Assembly (NCBI GenBank): GCA_958510875.1
Contig: OY294068.1
Coordinates: 30,918,297 to 30,982,296 of the forward strand
From: Endomychus coccineus
Taxonomy: Eukaryota > Arthropoda > Insecta > Coleoptera > Endomychidae
DNA length: 64,000 nucleotides
Direction: 5' to 3'
Below, piece by piece: positions 11,950 through 23,700 of this stretch (the first letter of the stretch is position 1; each line of letters opens with the position of its first letter). The notes beneath the pieces were generated by a model. It was not told the origin of the DNA. It saw nothing but the letters and a program-made list of their open reading frames with translations, and did no database searches. Made by a program: the position numbers and the translations under genes.

Positions 11950-12195
11950 AGTATGAATTATATAAAAAATTCTCGGGAATTAGGTCACATTAACACTATG
12001 TTATAAATGTTCGTCTTTACGTACGTTTCGGTCTCACGACCATCATCAGACGACTTATTTTGTTAAAAAGGGGTTAACTAAAACTAATTAGCACAAGCGT
12101 CCATATCGCACAATCTTCAATAAAAAAGCTCACGCCGTCGAGACGAACAGAACCACGAATAATAGAAAATTGTATCGTTAATATTAAAGTATAGA
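11950..12195 (-). repeat. Left terminal repeat (pLTR) of the Penelope-like element
   Basis: Inverted partner of 14098-14330. The shared sequence includes AATTCTCGGGAATTAGGTCA at the outer end and GCTCACGCCGTCGA inside. Confidence 0.8.
12013..12054 (-). ncRNA. Hammerhead-like ribozyme motif in the left PLE terminal repeat
   Basis: The minus strand shows the conserved core CTGATGA (12049-12043), a 4-bp stem II GGTC/GACC closed by a GTGA tetraloop, GAAA (12029-12026), a 2-bp stem III with GTAC loop, and the cleavage triplet GTA. Stem I pairs GTCGT with AAGAC with one mismatch. One extra T sits between the core and stem II. It matches the type I hammerheads described in Penelope-like elements. 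Activity is not established. Confidence 0.75.
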
Positions 12196-12444
12196 TTTTT
12201 TTGTAACAAGAAACCACTGTTAAGTAATATTCTCATAATGTACAAACGCATATTGCTATGGTCTCAAAGCAACTGGACTAACTGGAGTTCGAAGCTATTT
12301 GTTTGTAATAACACGACCCAGGTGTAGATTTATGACGTACTTGAAAAGGTTTTAGACTTGCATTGGAATTTAGTTTACTTTAAGCGTTCTTCCTAAAATA
12401 TACTTTTAACATTATAAAGACGTATGTAGGAATTTGCAAGAGTT

Positions 12445-12790
12445 TTAATTAATCAAGTTAGTATAAATCTGACTCAATCCTTGAATATCATTCCTATTAT
12501 TTACAGAATTTGAATCCCTTTTTATGTGAATCATCTCCAGGATAGATCTTTTATAATAATTGGTTTCTTTAGTTAAAATATTAACATTTTTGTAATCAAA
12601 TTGATGGTTATAATCAAAACATTGCTTAGCAAGGGCGGTGGAATTTTCTAAGTTATTATTTCTTGTGCTATACTTATGGCCGTACATTCTTTTTTGTAAA
12701 TATTGTTTAGAGATTCCAGTATAAGTTCCATCACAATCTAAACAATTCAATTTATATACTGTGTGGGTTTGTTTATCTTTAGGAATTACA
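12445..12790 (-). pseudogene. GIY-YIG endonuclease domain of the Penelope-like element
   Basis: The minus frame 12750-12445 carries CLDCDGTYTGISKQYLQKRM, with YTG in place of YIG and the HTVY segment just upstream in place of GIY. The tail includes ALAKQCFDYNHQFDY. This is the C-terminal endonuclease that nicks target DNA in PLE retrotransposition. Its link to the reverse transcriptase upstream is broken by frameshifts in the linker (open segment 13030-12833). Confidence 0.8.
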
Positions 12791-13204
12791 GGTTTTAGAT
12801 TTGAGAATTATTTCCCAACACAGTTAGTAGGTTTATGCGCAACATTTATATCGTACTTTTATCAAACATTTCTTAATTTTTTCTGACGTCTCCGGAATGT
12901 ATGGTAAAGTTATATAATTGTCTGTATTACCTATTATGTTATTTTTATAAGAAGAACCGTTATAGATTTTGTTTATTCTCTCTTTAATCATAGGATTGTA
13001 GAAAGTTTTTGGGTAGCCATTCATTTCCAATGCATTACGAACAATTTTTAAATTTTTGGGACGGTCCTCTGCGTGGAATAATTTTACCGCGCGGTCTGTG
13101 AGGCTGTTTATGACACTTTTTTCATAACAAGCTGGTGCAACGGAATTGAAATGAAGATAACGTTGAGACCAGACTTCTTTAGTAAACCAAGAAGTTTTTA
13201 TTTT

Positions 13205-14043
13205 TCAATTTGCATCATGCCTAATGGTCATATCTAGAAAATTAATGTTATTGTTTATTTCTATTTCACAAGTGAATTGAAGTTTACAATGGAAATTGTT
13301 AAAATTATTAATCACATATTGAATTTTATCGTTGGGAACACACATAAGGCAATCATCTACATACCGTTTAAAGAATACAGGCTGAAAATCTAATGAATTT
13401 ATAACAGATTCCTCTAGGCATTCCATAACGAGGTTAGCTAGCAATGGTAGCTGAAATAGGAGATCCCATTGCTGTGCCGAAAATTTGTCCAAAATATTGC
13501 TCACCGTACTGAAAGTAAGTGCATTCTAAACAAAACTTTACCGCATTTATAAAATCCGATTGATCAAGAGGTGTGTGGTTTTTAATCTCTGGCCAACGTT
13601 TTTTGATGCAATTTAATGCCAAAACGACAGGTATATTTGTAAATAAAGAAACAACATCCAAGGAAATTAGCTGATGGTTTACTGGTACGGATTGATTTTT
13701 TATAAATTCATTAAAATGCCATGAGTCTTTCAACATCCAAGGAAATTAGCTGATGGTTTACTGGTACGGATTGATTTTTTATAAATTCATTAAAATGCCA
13801 TGAGTCTTTCACATAAAATTCATTTTTTCCTATTATATTATTGATAGATTTTGATAGAAATTTTGATAAATTGTAAGTAGGCGCTCCAATATTACTTACA
13901 ATGGGTCTTAGGGGTATATCATTTTTATGTAATTTAAGAAGCCCATAGATATAAGGTGCAAGCCCATTATGGCAAATTAATTTATTTTTTAATTCAATAG
14001 GGATTATCTTATTTTTATGCCATTTATTTATCAATTTATTCAT
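13205..14043 (-). pseudogene. Penelope-type reverse transcriptase, disrupted by a 79-bp tandem duplication
   Basis: On the minus strand the frame starting at 14043 reads through YGLLKLHK and LRPIVSNIGAP to HQLISLDV. A second frame (13736-13434) resumes with VVSLFTNIP and GQIFGTAMGSP, and a third (13504-13205) contains FKRYVDDCL, the YVDD catalytic box. These are standard Penelope reverse transcriptase motifs in order. The break between the first two frames is caused by the direct duplication at 13652-13809, and 79 bp is not a multiple of three. A further shift separates frames two and three. The endonuclease domain follows downstream on the same strand. Confidence 0.85.
13652..13809 (+). repeat. 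Perfect-looking 79-bp tandem duplication inside the PLE reverse transcriptase
   Basis: Bases 13652-13730 are repeated at 13731-13809 (both begin CAACATCCAAGGAAATTAGC). No difference between the copies was seen, so the duplication is recent relative to the divergence of the element ends. Confidence 0.9.
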
Positions 14044-14097
14044 GTTATTTTGTACTGATGAAGGAGGGTCAGATTTTAATTTTGTTTGTTGTTAAAG

Positions 14098-14330
14098 TAC
14101 TTTAATATTAACGATACTATTTTCGATTATTCGTGGTTCTGTTCGTTTCGACGGCGTGAGCTTTTTGATTGAATATTGTGCGATATGGACGCTTGTGCTA
14201 ATTAGTTTTAGTTAACCCCTTTTTAACAAAATAAGTCTTCTGATGATGGTCGTGAGACCGAAATGTACGTAAAGATGAACATTTATAACAGAGTGTTAAT
14301 GTGACCTAATTCCCGAGAATTTTTTATATA
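14098..14330 (+). repeat. Right terminal repeat (pLTR) of the Penelope-like element
   Basis: Inverted partner of 11950-12195, differing by scattered substitutions. It ends in CCCGAGAATTTTTTATATA next to the duplicated target site. Confidence 0.8.
14235..14276 (+). ncRNA. Hammerhead-like ribozyme motif in the right PLE terminal repeat
   Basis: Core CTGATGA at 14240-14246, stem II GGTC-GTGA-GACC, GAAA at 14260-14263, short stem III with one T-G wobble, cleavage triplet GTA at 14269-14271. Stem I pairs GTCTT (14235-14239) with AAGAT (14272-14276), all five positions pairing if the G-U wobble is allowed. The compensating differences from the left copy support a real structured RNA. Confidence 0.78.
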
Positions 14331-14529
14331 ATTTATATCATACTTTAAACATTTTTAATTTTCTCTGAGATCCCCGAAATGTATGATAACGTTATAAGAT
14401 TATCTATATTACCGTTTATATCATTTATATATGACGTTCCATTATAGATTTTGTTTCTTCTTCCTTTAATGATGGGGTTGAAAATATTTCCATTTAACAG
14501 CGCGATCTGTAAGGTTGTTTATTATAGAT

Positions 14530-14571
14530 GTCTTCTAATGATGATCGTGAGACCTAAACGTATGTAAAAAC
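14530..14571 (+). ncRNA. Decayed hammerhead motif of the older PLE
   Basis: Same layout as at 14235, but the core reads CTAATGA and the second box reads TAAA instead of GAAA, both at essential positions. The stem II tetraloop GTGA is still visible. It should be catalytically dead. Confidence 0.6.
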
Positions 14572-14640
14572 GAAAATAATATGTACTTGTGCTAGTACGA
14601 CCTATTTCCCAAGAATTCACCCGGTATTTGAAGATTCAAA

Positions 14641-15929
14641 ATATGAACTAGAAATGTGTTGCCGCTTGGAAGCAGAAAAATAGTGTGCGTGGCAAAGTTA
14701 CTCTTTACGAATCATTCGATTTGGTTGCTGATCTTTATATAATTCTTTCACACTCTATAAGATACTCTTTACACAACTAAATATTGTTTAGATTAATCAT
14801 GTTTATAACAAAACGTACAGCAACAAGTTTTCCGTTCTGGGGATGCTCCCGAGTCTACTGAGTGGGAGCCTATATCCTAAACCCTAGACCACACCGTCAC
14901 TTGTTATACGTCGTTAAAGAACAATAATTCTTGTTGTTGTTGTTGAACGATTTTGTGGGAATTTGAGTGAAAGCAGTTTCAAGTTAACTTAAATTCACTC
15001 TAAAAATTTCGATTCAGTGTGTAATTTGGGAGTTTTAATTTTCAACAATTCAGGAAAGGGTGTGTTTATCAAACGATTTCCCTGAAAACCGATAGGGTTC
15101 GTCACCAAACCGCAAACGATTTTCTTTCAAAATTTGAATATGATAGGAGCTGTCGTTTTTGAGGTATCGTGTATACAAGATTTCGTGACATCCAAACAGA
15201 TATACAGCCAGACAGACAAACGGGTTTTATCAAAGTTGCTTAAAATTCCATGAAAAATACTATGGTGCAAGAGTTTTTGCTCTAGGACTTTTTATTACAA
15301 TTTCAGAAATAGCTTCGTCGTGAAGAGTATAATAATATGGTTTCTTAACCCTGGTCATTTCTAGGTTATATTTTCCAACATGATCTCGTTATCTGAATAT
15401 ACCATGATGTACCTTTTACGGTAAACTACTTACCGCGGTAAACTTCAATTGCTCGAGCGCCAGATTTTTCTAAAGGTTTACTCCTTCTTGAGGACTTCTA
15501 CTAGGATCCTCACCACAAGGCTTGTCACTATGCTATTCGATAGCCTTGTCCCTAGGGTAGCTACAGTAAAGAATAACCAGAGCCCATTGGGCAAAACAAC
15601 AGTATCAAAGTTGCAGGCATTACTTACAATTGATACTTGATTATAACTTAGCCCATTGAAAGATGGAGCAGAAGTAACTCAATAAAACGGAGAATTTCAA
15701 ATATTAAATATATAATAATAAGAAATACACTTTCAGAATAATTATTGGCAGCAATTGAACGGTATATGACACAAAAATCCACCCAGGTGGTAATTGGAAA
15801 AAAACTCAATCGGTATAAGAAAACAAGTTGCGACATATCTAATTTCACGATATGTTGTCTTTAATTTCTATTCAACGGTACGGAATCGGTTGATAGATTA
15901 TTTACATTCATCATTTTAAGTAAACACAC
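14641..15929. other. No gene; repeat-like AT-rich DNA
   Basis: Around 15190-15230 there is CAGACAGACAAACGGG and related text common in decayed insect interspersed repeats. A plus-strand open frame of 63 codons at 15449-15640 has no recognisable feature. Confidence 0.4.
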
Positions 15930-16232
15930 AAATCAAGCAGGTACTTGAGTAATAAGCGGTGTATGGTAATTATTCAGATAGCATTATCACTTGCAATATT
16001 CATAACACACTACGATATATCAAACGGTGAAAATTCGGTCGGATCGGAAAATATTGTCTGTACTAGGTTTGCGATAGTACGATATCAGACCTTACGGTAT
16101 ATTCGGATAATTAATTTGATTGAGTTCATTCTGTCACGTCACCCGCCCCTATGTTATCAACGGAGTGCCTAGTGATTGTATGACAGCATTAGATTTCATA
16201 CACCTTACACATTCAGATTTTAGACAATTAGG

Positions 16233-16460
16233 GCTTATACTTCCGGGATTGACACAGAGTGTACAAACCCCAACTATCATATCTGCAATAACCCCTTCCC
16301 CCGCAGCCTGGGCTCCACGTTCGGCACAAAGATTATTACGATAATCAAACACACAACCACCCCAGCTTATATCCGGGATTACCACAGCGTGCACAAGCAG
16401 TTGGCGGTTTGGTCGTCTAGGATATACTTATACTTCTAGGATTGGCACAGCGTGCACAAA
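16233..16460 (+). repeat. Three imperfect short repeats (also at 20484-20711)
   Basis: GATTGACACAGAGTGTACAA, GATTACCACAGCGTGCACAA and GATTGGCACAGCGTGCACAA recur at roughly 16249, 16378 and 16441, each preceded by a variant of CTTATACTTCCGG. No coding role was recognised. The same trio lies in the second copy of the tandem duplication. Confidence 0.6.
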
Positions 16461-17739
16461 TATATCAAAGATATCCCTATCTATCTTGCAAATGATATCA
16501 ATTACAAAGCACGGAATTCGATATATCGTAATGCCGGAAAATAAATATTAAGCTATTATTTACCTTATGTGAATTCACTAAAACGGAACACTAAAAATTC
16601 GGTACTTTTCAACAACAACTATTAAATCTTTAGAATTATACTAACTATTATTCAAAATTCAAATTCTGATCTTCTATCTGGCTATCACTGACTTTTATAT
16701 GTTTTTCGAGGTTGTGGCCAAGTCCGTACCACCAGTTCCTTATTTTGTGCCGTGGTCTTCTTTATGCCCCGAACAACGCTTGATAGTGACGCTACTTCTT
16801 ATATCTAAAATTTGCGTGAGTGATGGTCCACCAATTCCTCCATGGCGAGGTAAAGGAATGTTATCGGAGTTTTTTTGGTTGTACGCAGTTTCACACATAG
16901 GGTTGTTCAAGCTTTGATGCATTAATTTACTAGAACACGTTTTTGCAACATACGTTAATCGGGTACGAATGCGCTATGTGCAATTCCTTTATTGAAACAA
17001 TTACTTATTCAAAATTACGAAAATTTAGAAAAGTGGCTATCACGGAATGCACATTCGGAGTTCATGCATAACTGTTGAAATAATAAACTGTTTTCCCGGA
17101 GTCTACGTGTGATACTCGTATTTTCTGCCTGATCTAAAATAAATGATATGTATACTTTTAAGCTCCGTTACAATACTTGAAACATTTATCAATAGAATTG
17201 GTTCCACCCATGGGTTAAATCCCTTATCATAAGTGAATATCATCGGCATTCATCAGATGGCACCGTCAACAAGCATGATTAAACTTGAAAAAAAAAACAA
17301 ATAAAAAGTACGAGTGAACACAAAGAAAAGGAGTCGGAAGGTAATTTCTTAATGAAGATGGATAGCGTTGTTCAGTGTAAACTTCGTTTTGGCCTTGTAG
17401 TTTATATGTGAATTGCGGTGAAAGTTTACAGTTTGGAACAAAGAACGGAAAGGAAAATTAATAACCTGGCTCTTTGATACATACCAGGAATTTCTCATAC
17501 CCTCTTTTTCAGAAACCGAATCGTTAGCTTTGAATCATATGATACGCAGTTATTCACGGAATAATATGTTTTTCAGCAATATTCAAACTTCTTATAGTGA
17601 TTTGTAGGTTTATACAAACGGGAGAATATTTCATGAACTATTTGGATCCGTTAAAATATGGAATGTCTGGAATCGAGTTCTTACCAATGATATATGTGCA
17701 ATATCACTCAATGACAATTCGATATATTAGAAATTCGAC

Positions 17740-19400
17740 CAACTTATTTATTTATTTTTAGGAGTACATATGATATAATTACAGAGAAGGAATTAAAATT
17801 AACTAATATAGACAGTTTTACAAATGCCATTAGGGTTACAACAGTTAAACCGATCATCTCGTAGAATCTACTCATTTGGAAATTTGGGGGAAAATAATAA
17901 CGTATTCGTTCTGCAGAGTGGTAGATAAAATATTTGTGTGGTACGAGTGCGAGCAGATGAAACGTGTAAATTCAACCTTGATAAAATCACAGAACTGTCA
18001 ACCAGGTTATGGATGACCTTCTAGAGGAATAAAATACTATGAATTTCCTTACGTTTATATAACTGTAGGCGAGATAATCTATCTAATAGAGCCTGGTGGG
18101 AAATTCCAATTGATGGAAATTACCATCAGCTTTGCAGCCTAATTTCTTAAGAAACGCCGATTCGCGAGCTGTATTTTATTTATATTAATTTTATAATGGG
18201 GGTTCCACACAACTGAATCTTATTCGAGTTCAGAACGAACAATGAATTGTATAATATTATTATTGAAATTGTCAAATAGGCGACAATTCAGGATGATAAA
18301 GCCCAGCATTCTGTAGGCTTTAGAAATAATTGATCCAATGTGAGACGCAAATGACAATTTCACGTGAAACAAAACTCCTAAGTCTCTGAAACTATAGGAA
18401 CGAGCAAGGGCTGTGTCAACAAGCTTGTGATAGTAAATAAGGCGTAATTTTCTTAGTGAAAGTCATTACAGTGCACTTACTAATACTAAGCTCCAGATGA
18501 TTGATTACACACCAAGTACTGAGTGCATGATGCTGTGATATACAACATAAAGAATGCTTTACTGTCGAGTAAAGTTTGAAATCATCTGCGTTAAGAAGTA
18601 AATAACAGACAACTAAAGGAGAAATATCATTGATAAATAAATTGAACAGGAGTGGTCCAAGTACTGACCCTTGGGGTACACCTGAGGTGGCATGAAATGA
18701 ATACGATTTGAAACCTCTATACTCTGCATATTGACCTCTATCGCTTAGCTAAGAATTCCAAAATTCAATCAAATGATTTGTAAATCCAAAGCTAGACATT
18801 TTATACAATAAAATACTATGATCCATTTTATTAAATGCAAAATCGAGGTGTGTACAATCACTCACATCAATAACATCCGCCAAGTATTGACTGTAGCAAC
18901 CTAAGCTAGTAACAATTGATCTGCTAGGCATGAACCCATGCTGCTCTGGGGAAATCTGCAGTTTTACATGATTGAAAGTAGCATCATATAAGATATATTC
19001 AAATATTTTGCAGAAGTTATTGATGATGGCAATTGGGCGATAATCAGTAACCTCATGTCTATAACCTTTTTTTAAATACTAATTTTGAAACTTTCCATAG
19101 ATCCGGGAAAGTATGCGATTTTAAGGCTAATGAATATAAAAATACCAGTGGAGCTGCGAATATATTGATGCAATCTATCACGAAAAAAGCAGAAATTTGA
19201 TCTGGACCCTTCGTGTGACGTGCTTTCAGTCTTTTAGTACCTTGAATCTCTTCAGAGGGACTAACAATTGGAAGAGATAGAATATTATTATTGAAGTTAT
19301 TAAAGTTATCCGAAGGTGTATTATTAGTTGAATTAGACTCAATATAGACACTTTGGAAGTACATTGCAAAGACATTTCCAATATCATGAGGGCTAGAGTA
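17740..19400 (-). pseudogene. Jockey/CR1-like non-LTR retrotransposon, 5'-truncated (copy 1)
   Basis: The minus strand encodes, in order, KARHTKGPDQISAFF and SHTFPDLWKVSKLVF (frame 19364-19059). After a frameshift come DYRPIAIINNFCKIFEYILY, EQHGFMPSRSIVTSL (frame 18931-18749), a SGVPQGSVLGPLLF block and NADDFKLYS, where the catalytic YADD has become NADD. Further down come a DLGVLFHVKLSF-like thumb and VRSELEYDSVVW. The fragment ends near an ATTTATTTATTT tail at about 17746. There is no endonuclease domain, so the insertion is 5'-truncated. Confidence 0.8.
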
Positions 19401-19406
19401 GCTAAG

Positions 19407-19410
<4 letters not shown>

Positions 19411-19450
<40 letters not shown>
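19411..19450 (+). repeat. (TTTA)10 microsatellite
   Basis: Forty bases of TTTA units, the A-rich 3' tail of the adjacent minus-strand retroelement. The second duplicate has nine units (23661-23696). Confidence 0.9.
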
Positions 19451-19451
<1 letters not shown>

Positions 19452-19454
19452 TCT

Positions 19455-20180
19455 TACACTGATCAACAGGTATAAACCCAATTAAAGATCAGGACAATGC
19501 ATAAGAAAATTAACATATTAACAATAATTATCTAAATTAAATCTAAATAAGCTAAACTATACTCTAGTCTGAGAGGAGACAAAATCAAAAAGAAAAAGAA
19601 ACAGAAATAGATAACAATCAAATGTGAATTTGATGACAAAGATCATTTTAAAATCATCGGCATATAAAAGACTGAGTACACTTAGACCTATTGGCAAAGA
19701 TGTTAAAAAATAGTGGTCCCAAAATTGATCCTTGGGGGACTCCTGAAGAAACAAGATATTCAAACGATCTGCCCATTTACCACGACAAATTGTTGCCTAT
19801 CACTAAGATATGAGGCGATGAAAGATAAGAGTTCCACAGAGAACCCAATTCCATCAAGTTTACCTAGGAATAGGTGAGTGAAGGGTACTGAAAAAATGGG
19901 TGCGCAGTCTCTGGGTAGAAACGCCGGAATCATATCGGGACCTGGAGTAGATTTATTTTTGATCTTTTTGAGGGCAAATTCAACTTCATCTTGGGAGAAA
20001 CAAAGAATGGATATATCATGTTCATTACTCCGAATCTGAATTGGCTGAGGTGGGTTGAGTTATATAACTTTAACTGAAGTGTCCAGGAATAGAACTATTT
20101 TTATTTCTGGTATGAAAAAATGACCAGAAAGATTTGGAATTACATTTTATGTTATTTTCTATTTTTAATATATAGAGCCT
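19455..20180 (-). pseudogene. Second non-LTR element inserted next to the first (copy 1, cut by the duplication edge)
   Basis: The minus strand shows STPGPDMIPAFLPRDCAPIF, then YLSDRQQFVVVNGQIV, a decayed PQGSILGP block and LLYADDFKMIF is recognisable within frame 19763-19557. Palm segments between the first two blocks are deleted. The 3' end is the (AAAT)n tail at 19450-19411, suggesting this element inserted upstream of or into the jockey-like one. Its 5' part is missing here because the duplication breakpoint lies at 20180. Confidence 0.7.
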
Positions 20181-21989
20181 AAATCAAGCAGGTACTTGAG
20201 TAATAAGCGGTGTATGGTAATTATTCAGATAGCATTATCACTTGCAATATTCATAACACACTACGATATATCAAACGGTGAAAATTCGGTCGGATCGGAA
20301 AATATTGTCTGTACTAGGTTTGCGATAGTACGATATCAGACCTTACGGTATATTCGGATAATTAATTTGATTGAGTTCATTCTGTCACGTCACCCGCCCC
20401 TATGTTATCAACGGAGTGCCTAGTGATTGTATGACAGCATTAGATTTCATACACCTTACACATTCAGATTTTAGACAATTAGGGCTTATACTTCCGGGAT
20501 TGACACAGAGTGTACAAACCCCAACTATCATATCTGCAATAACCCCTTCCCCCGCAGCCTGGGCTCCACGTTCGGCACAAAGATTATTACGATAATCAAA
20601 CACACAACCACCCCAGCTTATATCCGGGATTACCACAGCGTGCACAAGCAGTTGGCGGTTTGGTCGTCTAGGATATACTTATACTTCTAGGATTGGCACA
20701 GCGTGCACAAATATATCAAAGATATCCCTATCTATCTTGCAAATGATATCAATTACAAAGCACGGAATTCGATATATCGTAATGCCGGAAAATAAATATT
20801 AAGCTATTATTTACCTTATGTGAATTCACTAAAACGGAACACTAAAAATTCGGTACTTTTCAACAACAACTATTAAATCTTTAGAATTATACTAACTATT
20901 ATTCAAAATTCAAATTCTGATCTTCTATCTGGCTATCACTGACTTTATATGTTTTTCGAGGTTGTGGCCAAGTCCGTACCACCAGTTCCTTATTTTGTGC
21001 CGTGGTCTTCTTTATGCCCCGAACAACGCTTGATAGTGACGCTACTTCTTATATCTAAAATTTGCGTGAGTGATGGTCCACCAATTCCTCCATGGCGAGG
21101 TAAAGGAATGTTATCGGAGTTTTTTTGGTTGTACGCAGTTTCACACATAGGGTTGTTCAAGCTTTGATGCATTAATTTACTAGAACACGTTTTTGCAACA
21201 TACGTTAATCGGGTACGAATGCGCTATGTGCAATTCCTTTATTGAAACAATTACTTATTCAAAATTACGAAAATTTAGAAAAGTGGCTATCACGGAATGC
21301 ACATTCGGAGTTCATGCATAACTGTTGAAATAATAAACTGTTTTCCCGGAGTCTACGTGTGATACTCGTATTTTCTGCCTGATCTAAAATAAATGATATG
21401 TATACTTTTAAGCTCCGTTACAATACTTGAAACATTTATCAATAGAATTGGTTCCACCCATGGGTTAAATCCCTTATCATAAGTGAATATCATCGGCATT
21501 CATCAGATGGCACCGTCAACAAGCATGATTAAACTTGAAAAAAAAAACAAATAAAAAGTACGAGTGAACACAAAGAAAAGGAGTCGGAAGGTAATTTCTT
21601 AATGAAGATGGATAGCGTTGTTCAGTGTAAACTTCGTTTTGGCCTTGTAGTTTATATGTGAATTGCGGTGAAAGTTTACAGTTTGGAACAAAGAACGGAA
21701 AGGAAAATTAATAACCTGGCTCTTTGATACATACCAGGAATTTCTCATACCCTCTTTTTCAGAAACCGAATCGTTAGCTTTGAATCATATGATACGCAGT
21801 TATTCACGGAATAATATGTTTTTCAGCAATATTCAAACTTCTTATAGTGATTTGTAGGTTTATACAAACGGGAGAATATTTCATGAACTATTTGGATCCG
21901 TTAAAATATGGAATGTCTGGAATCGAGTTCTTACCAATGATATATGTGCAATATCACTCAATGACAATTCGATATATTAGAAATTCGAC

Positions 21990-23650
21990 CAACTTATTTA
22001 TTTATTTTTAGGAGTACATATGATATAATTACAGAGTAGGAATTAAAATTAACTAATATAGACAGTTTTACAAATGCCATTAGGGTTACAACAGTTAAAC
22101 CGATCATCTCGTAGAATCTACTCATTTGGAAATTTGGGGGAAAATAATAACGTATTCGTTCTGCAGAGTGGTAGATAAAATATTTGTGTGGTACGAGTGC
22201 GAGCAGATGAAACGTGTAAATTCAACCTTGATAAAATCACAGAACTGTCAACCAGGTTATGGATGACCTTCTAGAGGAATAAAATACTATGAATTTCCTT
22301 ACGTTTATATAACTGTAGGCGAGATAATCTATCTAATAGAGCCTGGTGGGAAATTCCAATTGATGGAAATTACCATCAGCTTTGCAGCCTAATTTCTTAA
22401 GAAACGCCGATTCGCGAGCTGTATTTTATTTATATTAATTTTATAATGGGGGTTCCACACAACTGAATCTTATTCGAGTTCAGAACGAACAATGAATTGT
22501 ATAATATTATTATTGAAATTGTCAAATAGGCGACAATTCAGGATGATAAAGCCCAGCATTCTGTAGGCTTTAGAAATAATTGATCCAATGTGAGACGCAA
22601 ATGACAATTTCACGTGAAACAAAACTCCTAAGTCTCTGAAACTATAGGAACGAGCAAGGGCTGTGTCAACAAGCTTGTGATAGTAAATAAGGCGTAATTT
22701 TCTTAGTGAAAGTCATTACAGTGCACTTACTAATACTAAGCTCCAGATGATTGATTACACACCAAGTACTGAGTGCATGATGCTGTGATATACAACATAA
22801 AGAATGCTTTACTGTCGAGTAAAGTTTGAAATCATCTGCGTTAAGAAGTAAATAACAGACAACTAAAGGAGAAATATCATTGATAAATAAATTGAACAGG
22901 AGTGGTCCAAGTACTGACCCTTGGGGTACACCTGAGGTGGCATGAAATGAATACGATTTGAAACCTCTATACTCTGCATATTGACCTCTATCGCTTAGCT
23001 AAGAATTCCAAAATTCAATCAAATGATTTGTAAATCCAAAGCTAGACATTTTATACAATAAAATACTATGATCCATTTTATTAAATGCAAAATCGAGGTG
23101 TGTACAATCACTCACATCAATAACATCCGCCAAGTATTGACTGTAGCAACCTAAGCTAGTAACAATTGATCTGCTAGGCATGAACCCATGCTGCTCTGGG
23201 GAAATCTGCAGTTTTACATGATTGAAAGTAGCATCATATAAGATATATTCAAATATTTTGCAGAAGTTATTGATGATGGCAATTGGGCGATAATCAGTAA
23301 CCTCATGTCTATAACCTTTTTTTAAATACTAATTTTGAAACTTTCCATAGATCCGGGAAAGTATGCGATTTTAAGGCTAATGAATATAAAAATACCAGTG
23401 GAGCTGCGAATATATTGATGCAATCTATCACGAAAAAAGCAGAAATTTGATCTGGACCCTTCGTGTGACGTGCTTTCAGTCTTTTAGTACCTTGAATCTC
23501 TTCAGAGGGACTAACAATTGGAAGAGATAGAATATTATTATTGAAGTTATTAAAGTTATCCGAAGGTGTATTATTAGTTGAATTAGACTCAATATAGACA
23601 CTTTGGAAGTACATTGCAAAGACATTTTCAATATCATGAGGGCTAGAGTA
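21990..23650 (-). pseudogene. Jockey/CR1-like non-LTR retrotransposon (copy 2)
   Basis: Second copy of the 17740-19400 element within the tandem duplication, with the same frames (23614-23309, 23181-22999) and the same inactivating changes, including NADD. The shared defects show the element was already dead before it was duplicated. Confidence 0.8.
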
Positions 23651-23656
23651 GCTAAG

Positions 23657-23660
<4 letters not shown>

Positions 23661-23696
<36 letters not shown>
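23661..23696 (+). repeat. (TTTA)9 microsatellite
   Basis: Counterpart of 19411-19450, one unit shorter. Confidence 0.9.
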
Positions 23697-23697
<1 letters not shown>

Positions 23698-23700
23698 TCT

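Larger units (their letters stand above)
11926..14330 (-). mobile_element. Penelope-like element with inverted terminal repeats and 12-bp target duplication
   Basis: The insertion is flanked on both sides by ATTTATATCATA (11914-11925 and 14331-14342). The ends are inverted copies of each other (about 11950-12195 and 14098-14330), each with a hammerhead-like ribozyme motif. The body codes on the minus strand for a Penelope-type reverse transcriptase followed by a GIY-YIG endonuclease. Known PLEs carry terminal repeats in direct or inverted arrangement, variable target duplications and hammerhead motifs, which fits. Frameshifts make this copy inactive. Confidence 0.85.
11690..14640 (-). mobile_element. 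Older Penelope-like element split by a younger one
   Basis: Segments 11690-11925 and 14331-14640 resemble different parts of the younger PLE between them. For example, TTAATGCGCAACATTTATAT occurs at the left break, and GATTTTGTTTCTTCTTCC plus a decayed hammerhead motif occur on the right. Read together they form one diverged, deleted minus-strand PLE copy interrupted by the 11926-14330 insertion. Confidence 0.7.
15930..20180 (+). repeat. First copy of a 4.25-kb tandem duplication
   Basis: It is almost identical to 20181-24426. The differences seen are one T-run length near 16694, a single substitution near 17786, one TTTA unit, and two further substitutions (near 19379 and 19602). The copy starts at AAATCAAGCAGG and ends at GAGCCT. 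Confidence 0.95.

Noticed and set aside
16149..16394. Plus and minus open frames in the duplicated segment (also at 20400-20645)
   Set aside because: They are present twice only because of the tandem duplication, overlap each other on both strands and have no domain.
19411..19450. TTTA run as a regulatory element
   Set aside because: It is the simple-sequence tail of the minus-strand retroelement.
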